Shown here piece by piece: positions 46,194 through 55,451 of a DNA stretch of 64,000 nt. The position numbers and the translations under genes were made by a program. The stretch is from Demequina globuliformis (GTDB lineage: Bacteria; Actinomycetota; Actinomycetes; Actinomycetales; Demequinaceae), in contig NZ_BBRG01000001.1 in the NCBI RefSeq assembly GCF_000975155.1, positions 1,336,024-1,400,023 on the forward strand, given 5' to 3'. The notes under the pieces were generated by a model. It was given only the letters and a program-made list of their open reading frames with translations, was not told where the DNA came from and did no database searches. Position 1 is the stretch's first letter, and each line of letters opens with the position of its first letter.

Positions 46194-46922
46194 ATGACCG
46201 CACCACAGCACGACTTTTCCGGCCTCACGGCTGCCTACGTGAACTGCACGCTGAAGCCTTCCCCGGAGACCAGCCACACCCAGGGTCTGATGGATAACTC
46301 CATCTCCATCATGGAATCTCAGGGCGTCACCGTTGATCGCATTCGGGCGGTGGACCACGTGATCGCGCCGGGCGTGTACCCCGACATGACCCAGGACGTC
46401 CCTGGCGGAAACCAGGAGCGCGACGACTGGCCCGCGCTGGCCGAGCGCATCCTCGCCGCCGACATCCTGGTGCTCGGCACGCCGGTGTGGTTGGGCGAGC
46501 GCTCCTCCGTTGCCTCACGAGTGATTGAGCGGCTCTACGGCCTGAGCGGCGAGCAGAACGACCGCGGGCAGTACCTGTACTACGGGCGGGCTGCCGGAGT
46601 GATCGTGACGGGTAACGAGGACGGCGCCAAGCACATCGCGATGAACACGTTGTATTCACTGCAGCACCTGGGCTATGTGATCCCGCCGCAGGCGGACGCC
46701 GCGTGGCTAGGCGCGATTGGGCCCGGTCCTTCCTACCTCGATGAGGGCTCGGGCGGCCAAGAGAGCGACTTCACCCGGCGCAACACGACCTTTATGGCGT
46801 GGAACCTGATGCACACGGCCGCGTGGCTCAAGAGCGGCGGGGGTTTCCCTGAGGGCGGCAACTCCACCAAGGAATGGAACGACGGAGCGACATTCGACCA
46901 TCCCAACCCCGAGTACCGCTAA
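46194..46922 (+). CDS. Flavodoxin-like NAD(P)H-dependent oxidoreductase family protein
   Basis: 242 residues. Flavodoxin fold with LTAAYVNCTLKPSPETSHT in the phosphate-binding position and ADILVLGTPVWLGERSSV followed by VTGNEDGAKHIA, the usual FMN-reductase-like motifs. Length is larger than simple FMN reductases. CAGGAGGTATCACCG precedes the ATG. Electron donor and substrate unknown; quinone or flavin reduction would be typical. Confidence 0.88.
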   Translation: MTAPQHDFSGLTAAYVNCTLKPSPETSHTQGLMDNSISIMESQGVTVDRIRAVDHVIAPGVYPDMTQDVPGGNQERDDWPALAERILAADILVLGTPVWLGERSSVASRVIERLYGLSGEQNDRGQYLYYGRAAGVIVTGNEDGAKHIAMNTLYSLQHLGYVIPPQADAAWLGAIGPGPSYLDEGSGGQESDFTRRNTTFMAWNLMHTAAWLKSGGGFPEGGNSTKEWNDGATFDHPNPEYR

Positions 46923-47000
46923 CCCCGGCGATTGCGCGCACCTGCACTGCCTCAGGTGTCTCCCCAGGCGAGGCTGAGCGCCCGTCACTAAGTTGGGGTT

Positions 47001-47495
47001 GTGGCTGAGTTTCATGTCGAACAGCGGGAGCCGTTGCGGGTGATCGGCGCGTCCGTCGAGGTCACCCTGGACACCATTGGGGAGCGAGTCGGCGAAGTCT
47101 TCGACGACGTTGAGGCGCGCCTGCGGGATGCCCACGTTGACGTCACGGGTGCAGGCCTCCTTCGCTACACGACGGTGTCGCGACATGAGACGTTCGTCGT
47201 TGACGTGGCATTCGAGGTCCCCGTGGAGACGGCCGTCCCGCCGGGCCTGCGTGCCCACACCTTGCCGGGAGGGTTGTACGCGGTCGCGCGGCAGTATGGC
47301 GCCTACTCGTGGATTGGTGGGCTCACCAAGGAATTGATGGATTGGGGTGACCACCAGGGCCTCGACTACGCCATGGTGCCGAGCCCAGCAGGCGATGCGT
47401 GGGAGTCATGGTTTGAGGCTTACCCCGACCCTCCCATCATGGGACCCGAGGGACTCGAGGGCCCTGTGGAGATTGGCCTCAAGCTCGCGGACTAA
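47001..47495 (+). CDS. GyrI-like small-molecule-binding domain protein
   Basis: 164 residues. Begins MAEFHVEQREPLRVIGASVEV, then FVVDVAFEVPVETAVP and LPGGLYAVARQYGAYSWIG, the SHS2-type pattern of GyrI/AraC effector-binding domains, with no DNA-binding domain. Such stand-alone proteins bind or hydrolyse small molecules. TAAGTT lies 6 nt before the GTG, so leaderless. It ends 9 nt before pxpA. Confidence 0.87.
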   Translation: MAEFHVEQREPLRVIGASVEVTLDTIGERVGEVFDDVEARLRDAHVDVTGAGLLRYTTVSRHETFVVDVAFEVPVETAVPPGLRAHTLPGGLYAVARQYGAYSWIGGLTKELMDWGDHQGLDYAMVPSPAGDAWESWFEAYPDPPIMGPEGLEGPVEIGLKLAD

Positions 47496-47504
47496 GTTGG
47501 GCGT

Positions 47505-48269
47505 ATGAGCACCGTCGCCATTGACCTGAACGCGGACCTCGGCGAGGGGTTCGGTCGCTGGAGCCTGACTGACGACTCTGGCCTGCTCGACGTCGTGACC
47601 AGCGCGAACGTTGCCTGCGGCTTCCATGCGGGGGACCCCGAGACCATGCGCAGGGTGTGCGAGATTGCCGCCGAACGCGACGTCGCGATTGGCGCGCACG
47701 TCGCTTACCGGGACCTCGCTGGCTTTGGGCGCCGGGCCATGGACGTTCCGGCTCGGCAACTCGCAGGGGAGGTCGCCTACCAAGTAGGAGCTCTCGAGGC
47801 CTTCGCGCGCGCGGCCGGCACCGTGGTGTCCTATGTGAAGCCGCACGGCGCGCTGTACAACCGCACCGTTCACGATCAGGAACAGGCGCAGGCGGTGGTG
47901 GATGGTGTGGTGCTCGCAGGAGCGCGTCCCATTCTTGGCTTGCCTGGCTCGCGGTTGTTGGCGGCAGCGGAGGCCGCGGGTTGCGAGCCCGTGCCAGAGG
48001 CGTTTGCGGACCGCGCATACCTCGCGGACGGCACACTTGCGCCACGTGGGCGTGAGGGTGCCGTGGTGGAGGAGGCCGATGCCGTGGTGTCGCGGTCCGT
48101 GCAGATCGCGCACGGGCGACCGCTCGCCACCCTCGATGGTGATCCCCTCACGGTGAGCGCGCGTTCACTATGTGTGCATGGCGACACTGCCGGCGCCGTC
48201 GATCTCGCGGTGCGGGTGCGCGCTGCGCTCGAGGAGGCGGATGTGGACGTGCGGAGCTTCCTGTCATGA
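47505..48269 (+). CDS. pxpA: 5-oxoprolinase subunit A (LamB/YcsF family)
   Basis: 254 residues, starting STVAIDLNADLGEGFG, the LamB/YcsF hallmark, with CGFHAGDPETM, GAHVAYRDLAGFGRR and VKPHGALYN for metal binding and catalysis. With PxpB and PxpC it opens 5-oxoproline (pyroglutamate) to glutamate with ATP, a housekeeping salvage step. TAAGTT 6 nt before the ATG overlaps the previous stop, giving a leaderless start. Overlaps pxpB (ATGA). Confidence 0.95.
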   Translation: MSTVAIDLNADLGEGFGRWSLTDDSGLLDVVTSANVACGFHAGDPETMRRVCEIAAERDVAIGAHVAYRDLAGFGRRAMDVPARQLAGEVAYQVGALEAFARAAGTVVSYVKPHGALYNRTVHDQEQAQAVVDGVVLAGARPILGLPGSRLLAAAEAAGCEPVPEAFADRAYLADGTLAPRGREGAVVEEADAVVSRSVQIAHGRPLATLDGDPLTVSARSLCVHGDTAGAVDLAVRVRAALEEADVDVRSFLS

Positions 48270-48886
48270 CCACGCGGGTGCTGCCGCTCGGGGCACACGC
48301 CGTGGTGATCGAGGTAGACGACCCGCGCCAGGTGGCGGACCTTGCCGCGCGGCTCAGGGCCGCGAGGGAGGAAGGTGAGCTGGCATGCGAGGAGGTAGTC
48401 CCGGCCGCACGCACCGTCATGGTCAGCGGCCTCAGTGCCGTTGACCTCTCGCAGTTGATGCAGGACGCCCCCGCATGGGACCTCGCTCACACGGATCCCG
48501 AGCCGGGGCCGCTCGTGGAGATCCCCGTCACGTTTGACGGTCCCGACCTGAGCGCGGTCGCCGCGCAGTGGGCGGTGAGCGTCCCCCACGTCATCGACAC
48601 GGTCATCGCCACGGAGTTCACTGCGGCCTTCAGTGGCTTCGCACCCGGATTCGCCTATCTCACTGGCTTGCCGGAGTCGCGGACCGTCGCCAGGCGACCC
48701 CAGCCCCGGCCCTCCGTCCCGGCGGGCGCGCTGGCGCTGGCGGGCCCCTATGCCGGTGTGTACCCGCGATCGTCGCCGGGTGGCTGGCAAATCATTGGTG
48801 TCGCGCGCGAGGCCGTCCTGTGGGACCCCGCGCGCCGGCCGCCTGCACTCCTGGAGCCCGGGGCGAGGGTGAGGTTTGTCCAGTGA
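48266..48886 (+). CDS. pxpB: 5-oxoprolinase subunit B (KipI family)
   Basis: 206 residues from ATG 48266 (MTTRVLPLGAHAVVIEV); the longer frame upstream is inside pxpA. FSGFAPGFAYLTGLP and RPSVPAGALALAGPYAGVYP are the KipI/allophanate hydrolase C-subunit-1 signatures. Forms the PxpBC amidolyase with the next gene; its stop overlaps pxpC (GTGA). Confidence 0.95.
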   Translation: MTTRVLPLGAHAVVIEVDDPRQVADLAARLRAAREEGELACEEVVPAARTVMVSGLSAVDLSQLMQDAPAWDLAHTDPEPGPLVEIPVTFDGPDLSAVAAQWAVSVPHVIDTVIATEFTAAFSGFAPGFAYLTGLPESRTVARRPQPRPSVPAGALALAGPYAGVYPRSSPGGWQIIGVAREAVLWDPARRPPALLEPGARVRFVQ

Positions 48887-49743
48887 TCGAGGTCGTGGAC
48901 CCGGGCGCGCTCCTGACCGTGCAGGACAACGGGCGGCGCGGCTACGCCCATGTGGGCGTGTCCCCATCGGGCTGGTGTGATCCGCTAGCGGCGCGAGCCG
49001 CCAACGCGGCCGTCGGCAATCCACGCGGATCAGCGGTGTTGGAAGCGACGCTCACCGGCACCGTACTCCGGACCCGCGAGCCTGCCGTCGTCGCAGTCAC
49101 CGGAGCGCGCGCCGGAGTGTATGTGGGCGACGTGCCGGCACCTCTGGGCCGCCCCTTGCGCCTGCGATCAGGCCAGACGCTCGAGGTGACGCCTGCAGAG
49201 GCGGGCCTTCGCAGTTACATTGCCGTCCGCGGCGGCATTGCGGTGCCTCCCGTGCTCGGCAGTCGCTCGACCGATGTGCTGTCGGGACTAGGGCCTGCGC
49301 CTCTCAAAGCGGGGGACCGCGTGCCAGTAGGGGAGGCGTCGCCAGCCCCCGCAGATCTCTTTGGCGCCGGCGAGACGCCTCCGCATGTCGCGGGCCCGCA
49401 CGAGCAGGTGACGCTCGTGCTGGACCCCGGACCGCGCCCAGACTGGGTGCGTGAGTGGGGCGAGTGGGCCGCTCAGGTCTTCACGGCATCGGCCCATTCC
49501 AACCGGATAGGCCTGCGCCTGGAAGGCGCCACCGTCCCATGGGCGCGCGAGGGCGAACTGGCTAGCGAAGGGCTCGTCGCCGGAGCAGTTCAGGTGCCGC
49601 CGTCAGGCGAGCCCGTCGTCTTCCTCGCCGACCACCCCACGACGGGCGGGTACCCCGTCATCGGCGTGCTCGACGCTGCCTCGTTGTCACTCGCCGCGCA
49701 GGTGCGTCCCGGGCAGCCGGTCATTCTGCGTCGCTCGCACTGA
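48883..49743 (+). CDS. pxpC: 5-oxoprolinase subunit C (KipA family)
   Basis: 286 residues from GTG 48883 (MIEVVDPGALLTVQDNGRRG). YAHVGVSPSGWCDPLAARAAN, AVRGGIAVPPVLGSRSTD and SNRIGLRLEGATVP and the final LADHPTTGGYPVIGV are KipA/allophanate hydrolase C-subunit-2 signatures. Last gene of the pxpABC operon. It converges with the ROK repressor gene, about 40 bp away. Confidence 0.95.
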   Translation: MIEVVDPGALLTVQDNGRRGYAHVGVSPSGWCDPLAARAANAAVGNPRGSAVLEATLTGTVLRTREPAVVAVTGARAGVYVGDVPAPLGRPLRLRSGQTLEVTPAEAGLRSYIAVRGGIAVPPVLGSRSTDVLSGLGPAPLKAGDRVPVGEASPAPADLFGAGETPPHVAGPHEQVTLVLDPGPRPDWVREWGEWAAQVFTASAHSNRIGLRLEGATVPWAREGELASEGLVAGAVQVPPSGEPVVFLADHPTTGGYPVIGVLDAASLSLAAQVRPGQPVILRRSH

Positions 49744-49784
49744 GACGACGCGCGCTCCGGACAACCTGCGCAGGCGAGCGTCGC

Positions 49785-50948
49785 TCAGTGGCTGACGGCG
49801 GCGAGCGAAGACGCCGTCAGCGTTCCGGCGGCCGGAAGGTGGGCCAGACTCGCCGGCTCCACGCCAAGGTCCGCGTACGCCAGGTGTAGAGCCGCGACGA
49901 CCGCGCCAGACGCGCCGGCAAAATCCCCCAGCACTGTGTAGGCGAGGTGTGGCGCCACATGCAGGGTTTCGCGCAGTCGTCGCTGGTATGTGGGCAGCGC
50001 GTCACGCAGGGACTTGGCGATACCGCCACCAATCACGATCACGTCAGGGTCGCACGCGACTGATACAGACGCCAGCGCCATCAGCAGCGCTTGGTCGAAC
50101 CGCGCGCGCACTCGATCCGCCGCAGCGTTCCCGTGGAGCGAGAACAGTGCGGCGGGGCCATCGAGCTCCAGGCCAAACTCGGCCGCACGCTCGACGATTG
50201 CAGGGCCCGTGACCATAGTCTCGAGCCGGGCGCCGTGCGGGCCCGTAGGGAGTTGGCCGAACTCTCCCACGAGGCCCCGCCGCCCCTGCAAGATGCGGCC
50301 GTTGACCGCCAGCCCTACGCCCAGCCCGGCGCCGAGCGTGACCATCGCCGCACTCGCCAGGCCTGCGGCCGCGCCAAAGCGCTGCTCGCCAAGGAGCGCC
50401 GCATTCGCGTCATTGTCGATCGCCAGCGGGCGTCCAAGCGCTTCCTCGCACGCGGTGACGAAACCGGGGTGCTCGACCTGGGGCAGGTTGGGGGCATTGG
50501 AGATGGTCCGGTCATGGCCGACCGCTCCTGGGAGGCCGATGGCTACCGCTCTGACGTGGGGCCAGCGGTGCGCGGTGGCGGTGCGGGCGAGGTCGGCCAC
50601 CCAGTGCGCGAGTTCGGGTGCGGTGAGGTCAGTCGGCGTCGCGACGTCCATGGTGGCAAGGGGGCTGGCAGTCATGTCCGCCACGACGCAGCGGGTGCGA
50701 GACGCGCCCAGGTCGAGGCCCACCACCACACGGTCGTCCGTCGCGATGTCGAGCAGCACCTGGCGGCGGCCACGCCGTTCCTCCACAATGGCGGGGCCCT
50801 CGTGGACCAGCCCTTCGGCGATGAGATTGTCGACAGTGCGCGAGACGGTCGCGGCGGAGATGCCTGTCGCCTCAGCGAGTTGCTTACGGCTTGCAGGACG
50901 GGAGCGCAGCAGCGCAGCCAGCACGGTTCCGCGGGTGTTTTCTCGCAT
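49785..50948 (-). CDS. ROK-family transcriptional repressor
   Basis: 387 residues from ATG 50948 (MRENTRGTVLAALLRS) after GAGGAGG. N-terminal winged helix (ASRKQLAEATGISAATVSRTV, then NLIAEGLVHEG) joined to an ROK domain with GLDLGASRTRCVVADM, a long GLPGAVG phosphate motif and IGGGIAKSLRDA. The zinc-binding CxCGxxGC motif of many ROK proteins is absent (GRRGLVGEFGQLPTGPHG instead). Divergent from the importer/YhfX operon, which it very probably represses in response to an imported sugar. Confidence 0.93.
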   Translation of the reverse strand: MRENTRGTVLAALLRSRPASRKQLAEATGISAATVSRTVDNLIAEGLVHEGPAIVEERRGRRQVLLDIATDDRVVVGLDLGASRTRCVVADMTASPLATMDVATPTDLTAPELAHWVADLARTATAHRWPHVRAVAIGLPGAVGHDRTISNAPNLPQVEHPGFVTACEEALGRPLAIDNDANAALLGEQRFGAAAGLASAAMVTLGAGLGVGLAVNGRILQGRRGLVGEFGQLPTGPHGARLETMVTGPAIVERAAEFGLELDGPAALFSLHGNAAADRVRARFDQALLMALASVSVACDPDVIVIGGGIAKSLRDALPTYQRRLRETLHVAPHLAYTVLGDFAGASGAVVAALHLAYADLGVEPASLAHLPAAGTLTASSLAAVSH

Positions 50949-51166
50949 GAGGCCCTCCTCGAGGTGTCCGCAGTGGTGCGTGCACCTTCCAACATCAAGC
51001 ACGGCGCTGCGGGGCATGAACCTGAGCGCACCCGATGAGCATGAGCCCTGAGGGCGTCCTCGGACCAGCCTTTTGAGTTCACCGTGCCATCAAAGTCTAG
51101 CCCGCGGGCGTCGGTTCGGGCGTATTTGTGGGAGAAAAGGTCACAAAACCGTGATCAAAGCATCCC

Positions 51167-51196
51167 TTGACTTTTATTGCACCGTGAAAGCAAACT
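51167..51196 (+). promoter_or_regulatory. Candidate promoter and ROK operator of the importer operon
   Basis: TTGACT (51167-51172) is a consensus-like -35; 18 nt later CAAACT (51191-51196) may be the -10. In between lies TTGC-n9-GCAA, an AT-rich dyad unlike the surrounding GC-rich DNA, reminiscent of NagC/Mlc-type ROK sites. It lies between the divergent repressor and the binding-protein gene. Confidence 0.5.
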
Positions 51197-51250
51197 ATTC
51201 CCGACATCGCAGTCCCGCGGATCCCCCGCACCGCAGAGAAGAGGTCCCCC

Positions 51251-52417
51251 ATGTACTCTCCGTTCACCCGCCGCGGCACCGCAGCCGCTGGCCTGCTGGC
51301 GCTCACACTCGCTGTCGCGGGCTGTAGTGCCGACTCGGCCGACGATGAGGCGGAGTCCGCCCCGTCCGCAGACGCCACCTCCGCCGCCGCTCAGGCCGAC
51401 TCTGGCGCGAGCGAGGGCACGCAGCCGAGCCTCGAGTTCGCGGGGCCCAACGGTGAGGTGCCCGGGACCCTTGACGAGTTGACCCTCACGGACGACGAAG
51501 CCGCGACGATCGCGGACGGAGGCCACACCGCGGCCTTTGTGTGGCACACCTCCTCCGAGTTCGTCTCTGCAGTAGAGCAGGGCGCAGTGGCGTCCTTCGA
51601 AGAGCTCGGCATTGACGTGGTGGCCTCAACCGAGGCCGGCTTCGACGCCGCCACGCAAGCCAACAACGTGGAATCCGTCATGGCCCTCGACCCCGACATT
51701 GTGGTGGGGATCGCCGTTGACCCCACGTCTGCGGCGCAGTCCTTCCAGCCCATCGTTGACGCGGGCAAGACACTCGTCATCATGACCACGCCACCGGCTG
51801 GCTACGAGGCAGGCGACCAGTTCGTCTCGATCGTGACCGAGTCGCTCACCGACGCTGGTCGCGCCAACGCTGAGTTGCTTGGCGACGCCCTGGGTGGCAC
51901 GGGCCAGGTTGCCTACCTCTACCACGACGCCGATTTCTGGTTCACGAACCAGCGTGACGAGGCCTTCAAGGCGTGGCTCGAGTACGAGTACCCGGACATG
52001 GACATTGTCGCTGAGCAGGGCTTCACCGATGAGGCACGCACGGAAGAGATCGCGGCTGCAACACTCCTCCAGAACCCCGACGTCACCGGAATCTATGTGC
52101 CCTGGGCAACCGCTGCGCAGGGCGTGCTGGCTGCGGTGAAGGCGGCAGGGCGCACCGACGTCGCGATCGTCACGAACGACCTCGACACCACCCTCGCGGC
52201 GGACATGGCGGCAGAGGGCAACGTCGTGGGGCTCGTCGGCAACGGTTCGCTCGACATTGGCCACGGGCTCGCCGTCGCGGGAGCCTACGGGCTCCTCGGG
52301 AAGGAAGCGCCGGCCCTGGTCGCTTCGCCTCCCGTCAAGGTCACCCCCGACAACCTCGTCGACGGGTGGATGGCGGACTACGGAACCGAGCCGCCCGCTT
52401 CTGTCACTGGCAACTGA
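51251..52417 (+). CDS. Ribose-type sugar ABC transporter substrate-binding lipoprotein
   Basis: 388 residues. Signal peptide with lipobox VAGC (about 22-25), acidic Ala/Ser linker, then a Peripla_BP_4 (RbsB-type) domain: AAFVWHTSSEFVSAVEQGA, ALDPDIVVGIAVDPTSAAQ, VTNDLDTTLAADMAAEGNVVG. Captures a monosaccharide-like ligand for the permease at 54456 and ATPase at 56675. Ribosome site GAAGAGGTCCCCC is weak. Sugar identity unknown. Confidence 0.93.
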   Translation: MYSPFTRRGTAAAGLLALTLAVAGCSADSADDEAESAPSADATSAAAQADSGASEGTQPSLEFAGPNGEVPGTLDELTLTDDEAATIADGGHTAAFVWHTSSEFVSAVEQGAVASFEELGIDVVASTEAGFDAATQANNVESVMALDPDIVVGIAVDPTSAAQSFQPIVDAGKTLVIMTTPPAGYEAGDQFVSIVTESLTDAGRANAELLGDALGGTGQVAYLYHDADFWFTNQRDEAFKAWLEYEYPDMDIVAEQGFTDEARTEEIAAATLLQNPDVTGIYVPWATAAQGVLAAVKAAGRTDVAIVTNDLDTTLAADMAAEGNVVGLVGNGSLDIGHGLAVAGAYGLLGKEAPALVASPPVKVTPDNLVDGWMADYGTEPPASVTGN

Positions 52418-52504
52418 CACGGCACCGTCCGTCCCGCCCGTGCCGTCGCGGGACGGACGGCGCCGCGTCCCCATCTCCACCCCCACACCAGGAAGGATCA
52501 GGCC

Positions 52505-53527
52505 ATGAGTTCCATGCACACCGTTCACGGGCCAATCGACATCGCCGACGCAGGCAAGGTGATGATGCATGAGCACCCGCTGTCGCTGACGCCGGGTCCG
52601 TGGATGACGGCGGGCCAGAACCGTGATGCTGACCAGGTGTCGCTGGCCGTGCGCGCCCTCGCGCCTTTGCGCGACCTCGGCTATGGCACCGTGGTTGACC
52701 TGAGCCCATACGGCGTCGTGGGGCGCTCAGACGATGGTGCCAACGTGGCCCTGCTGCGTGAAATCTCCGAACGCTCAGGCCTCCACATTGTCGCCGGAAC
52801 GTCCGTGTACCTGGAGGCCTACAGTCCGGAGTGGGCGCGCGACGCGTCGCTCGATCAACTGACAGCCACCTTGATCGCGGACCTGACCCGCGGCATCGGC
52901 GACAGCGGAGTGCGCGCAGGGATCCTCGGCGAGCAAGCGACGGGTTTTGACGAGATTACTGCCCACGAGGAAAAGGCGCTTCGTGCGGCCGCGCGCGCTC
53001 AGCGTGCCACCGGCGTAGCGCTCATGACCCACACCACCCATGCGACCATGGCGATGGAACAACTGGCAGTCCTCCAGGACGAGGGAGTCGATCCTTCTCG
53101 CGTGGTGGTGGGTCACATGGACATTCACCCCGACCCCGGGGCGGTCTTCGCAGTCCTCGACGCCGGTGCAGCGATCGCGATCGACACCATCGGCAAACAG
53201 CATTGGGATTTCTTCCTGGCGCCCCCGCCGGCAGAACGCGTGGAAGGCGAGTACGCGAAGCGCGCGTACTTCCGCTCTGACCGCTCACGCGCTCAACTCC
53301 TCGTCGACATCGCCGCGCGGGGCCAGATCGACCAGGTGGTACTCGCGCAGGACCTCACCGGCGCAGAGGTATACATGAACCCCCACACCCACGGACAGGC
53401 GGGATACGCCTACCTCAGTGAGGTGTTTATCCCCATGGCGTGCGAGCTTGGCCTCGATCCCCACCACGTCGACACCCTCCTGCGTGCTAACCCCGCACGC
53501 CTGCTGACCCCGGCGGCCGCGGCATGA
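52505..53527 (+). CDS. Phosphotriesterase-homology (PHP/amidohydrolase) protein
   Basis: 340 residues, phosphotriesterase family TIM barrel. Predicted metal ligands: His22 and His24 in VMMHEHPLS, Glu143 in GILGEQATG in place of the carboxylated Lys of true phosphotriesterases, His176 in LMTHT, His204 in VVVGHMD, and Asp283 in LAQDLTG. The Glu form matches PHP/YhfV-like members, which are probably lactonases or esterases. It belongs to an importer operon with an ROK kinase and a YhfX-like protein, so it likely opens a sugar lactone or ester. AGGAAGGATCAGGCC precedes the ATG. Confidence 0.9.
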   Translation: MSSMHTVHGPIDIADAGKVMMHEHPLSLTPGPWMTAGQNRDADQVSLAVRALAPLRDLGYGTVVDLSPYGVVGRSDDGANVALLREISERSGLHIVAGTSVYLEAYSPEWARDASLDQLTATLIADLTRGIGDSGVRAGILGEQATGFDEITAHEEKALRAAARAQRATGVALMTHTTHATMAMEQLAVLQDEGVDPSRVVVGHMDIHPDPGAVFAVLDAGAAIAIDTIGKQHWDFFLAPPPAERVEGEYAKRAYFRSDRSRAQLLVDIAARGQIDQVVLAQDLTGAEVYMNPHTHGQAGYAYLSEVFIPMACELGLDPHHVDTLLRANPARLLTPAAAA

Positions 53528-54459
53528 CGGCGACCGTGAATCGCGCCGTCTCCGTGGGGCTGCTGCTAGGAGTGGATCTGGGCGGGACCAAGATCCGCGC
53601 CGGGCTCGCTGATCAGTTTGGCAATCTTCTGGCGGAGCGCGAGGAACCCACGCAATCCGCGGGCGGCGGCCTCGGCGCGCAGATCAGCCACCTCGCCGAG
53701 GAGCTCCGCGGCGCATGCGAGATCGACAACGTCGGATTTGATGCCATCGCCGTGGGCGGGGCGGGAGTCGCGTTGTCCGACGGATCCCTGGGACTTGCGC
53801 CGAACTTGAGCGAGCTGGCCGGCGTCGACGTGGTCGGCGAATTGTCGCGCGCCCTAGGAGCCCCCGTGATCCTCGACAACGACGTGAATTTGGCGGCGCT
53901 TGGCGAAGTTCACGCCGGCACCGCCGGTGACACGTTCTGCTTTGTCTCCTTCGGCACTGGCGTGGGCATGGGCATCGTGGTCGAGGGCGAGCTTCTCACA
54001 GGTGCGCGCGGCGCGGCCGGCGAGATTGGTTACTTGCCCGTCGGTGCCGATCCGTGGGACCCCAGCCACCAGGTCAACGGCGCTTTCGAAGAGGTCGTCG
54101 CAGGCCAGAGCGTCAGTGCTCGGTACGCGCGGGAGACGGGCCGGGCAGCCACAGTTCCAGAGATCTTCGACGCTGCTGCCAGCGGCGACTCGAGCGCTTG
54201 CCGCGTCATCGACGACTTCGCACGCTGGGCTGCGGTGGGACTCGCATCTGTCATCGCGGTGCTGGACCCGCCCCGCATCATTCTGGGAGGCGGGATTGGC
54301 CGCCGCCCTGAGCTCGCACCCCGCATCTGCGACCAGCTCACGCTCTTGGGCCACGGCGACGTGGCCGTTGCCCCTAGTTCCCTCGGCCCCACAGGACCCG
54401 TGTTGGGTGCCATCCGGCGTGCACAGCAGCACGTCGTGCAGAAAGGACAACGTCCATGA
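53524..54459 (+). CDS. ROK-family sugar kinase
   Basis: 311 residues, no DNA-binding domain. Phosphate-1 motif GVDLGGTKIRAGL, catalytic Asp in VILDNDVNLAALGEVHAG, and GTGVGMGIVVEGELLTGARGA. The zinc-binding C-x-C-G-x-x-G-C-x-E motif of classical glucokinases is missing (GEIGYLPVGADPWDPSH instead). Overlaps the upstream phosphotriesterase gene and downstream permease gene by 4 nt each (ATGA), so all are co-translated. Probably phosphorylates the sugar brought in by this operon. Confidence 0.9.
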   Translation: MTATVNRAVSVGLLLGVDLGGTKIRAGLADQFGNLLAEREEPTQSAGGGLGAQISHLAEELRGACEIDNVGFDAIAVGGAGVALSDGSLGLAPNLSELAGVDVVGELSRALGAPVILDNDVNLAALGEVHAGTAGDTFCFVSFGTGVGMGIVVEGELLTGARGAAGEIGYLPVGADPWDPSHQVNGAFEEVVAGQSVSARYARETGRAATVPEIFDAAASGDSSACRVIDDFARWAAVGLASVIAVLDPPRIILGGGIGRRPELAPRICDQLTLLGHGDVAVAPSSLGPTGPVLGAIRRAQQHVVQKGQRP

Positions 54460-55439
54460 CGGACACCGCAGTGCGCCACGAGGCGCCCACCATTCTTGAC
54501 ACAGTGCGACGCGTGCCATGGCGCGCGGCCGTGGTGTACATCGGTTTCGCGCTCGTCTTCGCCTTCTTTGCCATCACCCAAGGCGAGTACTTCCTCACCG
54601 CGACCAACCTCACCAACATCGTGGTCCAAGCGGCGCCCATCACAGTGATGGCGATGGGCGCCGTCCTGGTACTTGCGATTGGCGCTATAGACCTGTCCAT
54701 TGGCTCAACGGTCGCGCTGGCCGCATTGGCCACAGCGGTGGCGCTCGAGTCCACCGGGTCGTGGTGGATCGCAGCCCTGGTGGGCCTGGCCGTTGGAGCC
54801 CTCGTGGGCGCCATGAATGGCTTCTTCATCACCGCCCTGAGGCTGCCGTCGTTTCTCGTGACACTTGCCTCGATGGGCCTGATCGCGGGGCTCGCCCGGC
54901 AGCTCACCGACCTGCAGTCCGTCCCCGTCCTCGACTCGACCTTCACCTGGTTGTTCGGCTCAGGGACGCTACTGGGCTTGCCCATCCTGATCTGGTGGAC
55001 GGCCGTCGTGGTTCTGGTCGGCTGGCACGTGTTGCGCCAGCGCAAGTTCGGTGCCCACGTCCTGGCCGTCGGCAACAACGAGCGAGCTGCCCGGGTGTCG
55101 GGAATCAAGGTCAACCGGGTGAAGATGGCGGTGTTTACCGTGTCAGGGATGACGGCGGCGCTCGCGGGAATCCTCTACGACGGGCGGCTCGGCGGTGCAC
55201 GCTACACGCTGGGTGAAGCGGATCTCATGACGGTACTGGCGGCGGTCATCGTCGGTGGAACCGCGCTGACGGGCGGCAAGGCATCGATCGCCGGGGCCCT
55301 CGTCGGCTCACTCCTCATGTCCATGATCAACAACGGTCTGATCCTCGCGGGACTGAGTGTGTCGCAGCAAATGATCGTCCGAGGAGCCATCATTCTCCTC
55401 GCCGTCTCCTTGTCCCTACGGGGCAAGAAGAGCCAGTAA
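54456..55439 (+). CDS. Ribose-type ABC transporter permease (RbsC-like)
   Basis: 327 residues, about eight to ten hydrophobic helices, with IVVQAAPITVMAMGAVLVLAIGAIDLSIGS, ALRLPSFLVTLASMG and VGNNERAARVSGIKVNRVK, all RbsC/XylH hallmarks (branched-chain-like BPD_transp_2 family). Coupled by ATGA to the ROK kinase. The only permease in the operon, so it probably homodimerises. Confidence 0.94.
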   Translation: MTDTAVRHEAPTILDTVRRVPWRAAVVYIGFALVFAFFAITQGEYFLTATNLTNIVVQAAPITVMAMGAVLVLAIGAIDLSIGSTVALAALATAVALESTGSWWIAALVGLAVGALVGAMNGFFITALRLPSFLVTLASMGLIAGLARQLTDLQSVPVLDSTFTWLFGSGTLLGLPILIWWTAVVVLVGWHVLRQRKFGAHVLAVGNNERAARVSGIKVNRVKMAVFTVSGMTAALAGILYDGRLGGARYTLGEADLMTVLAAVIVGGTALTGGKASIAGALVGSLLMSMINNGLILAGLSVSQQMIVRGAIILLAVSLSLRGKKSQ

Positions 55440-55451
55440 GGAGGCACAACG

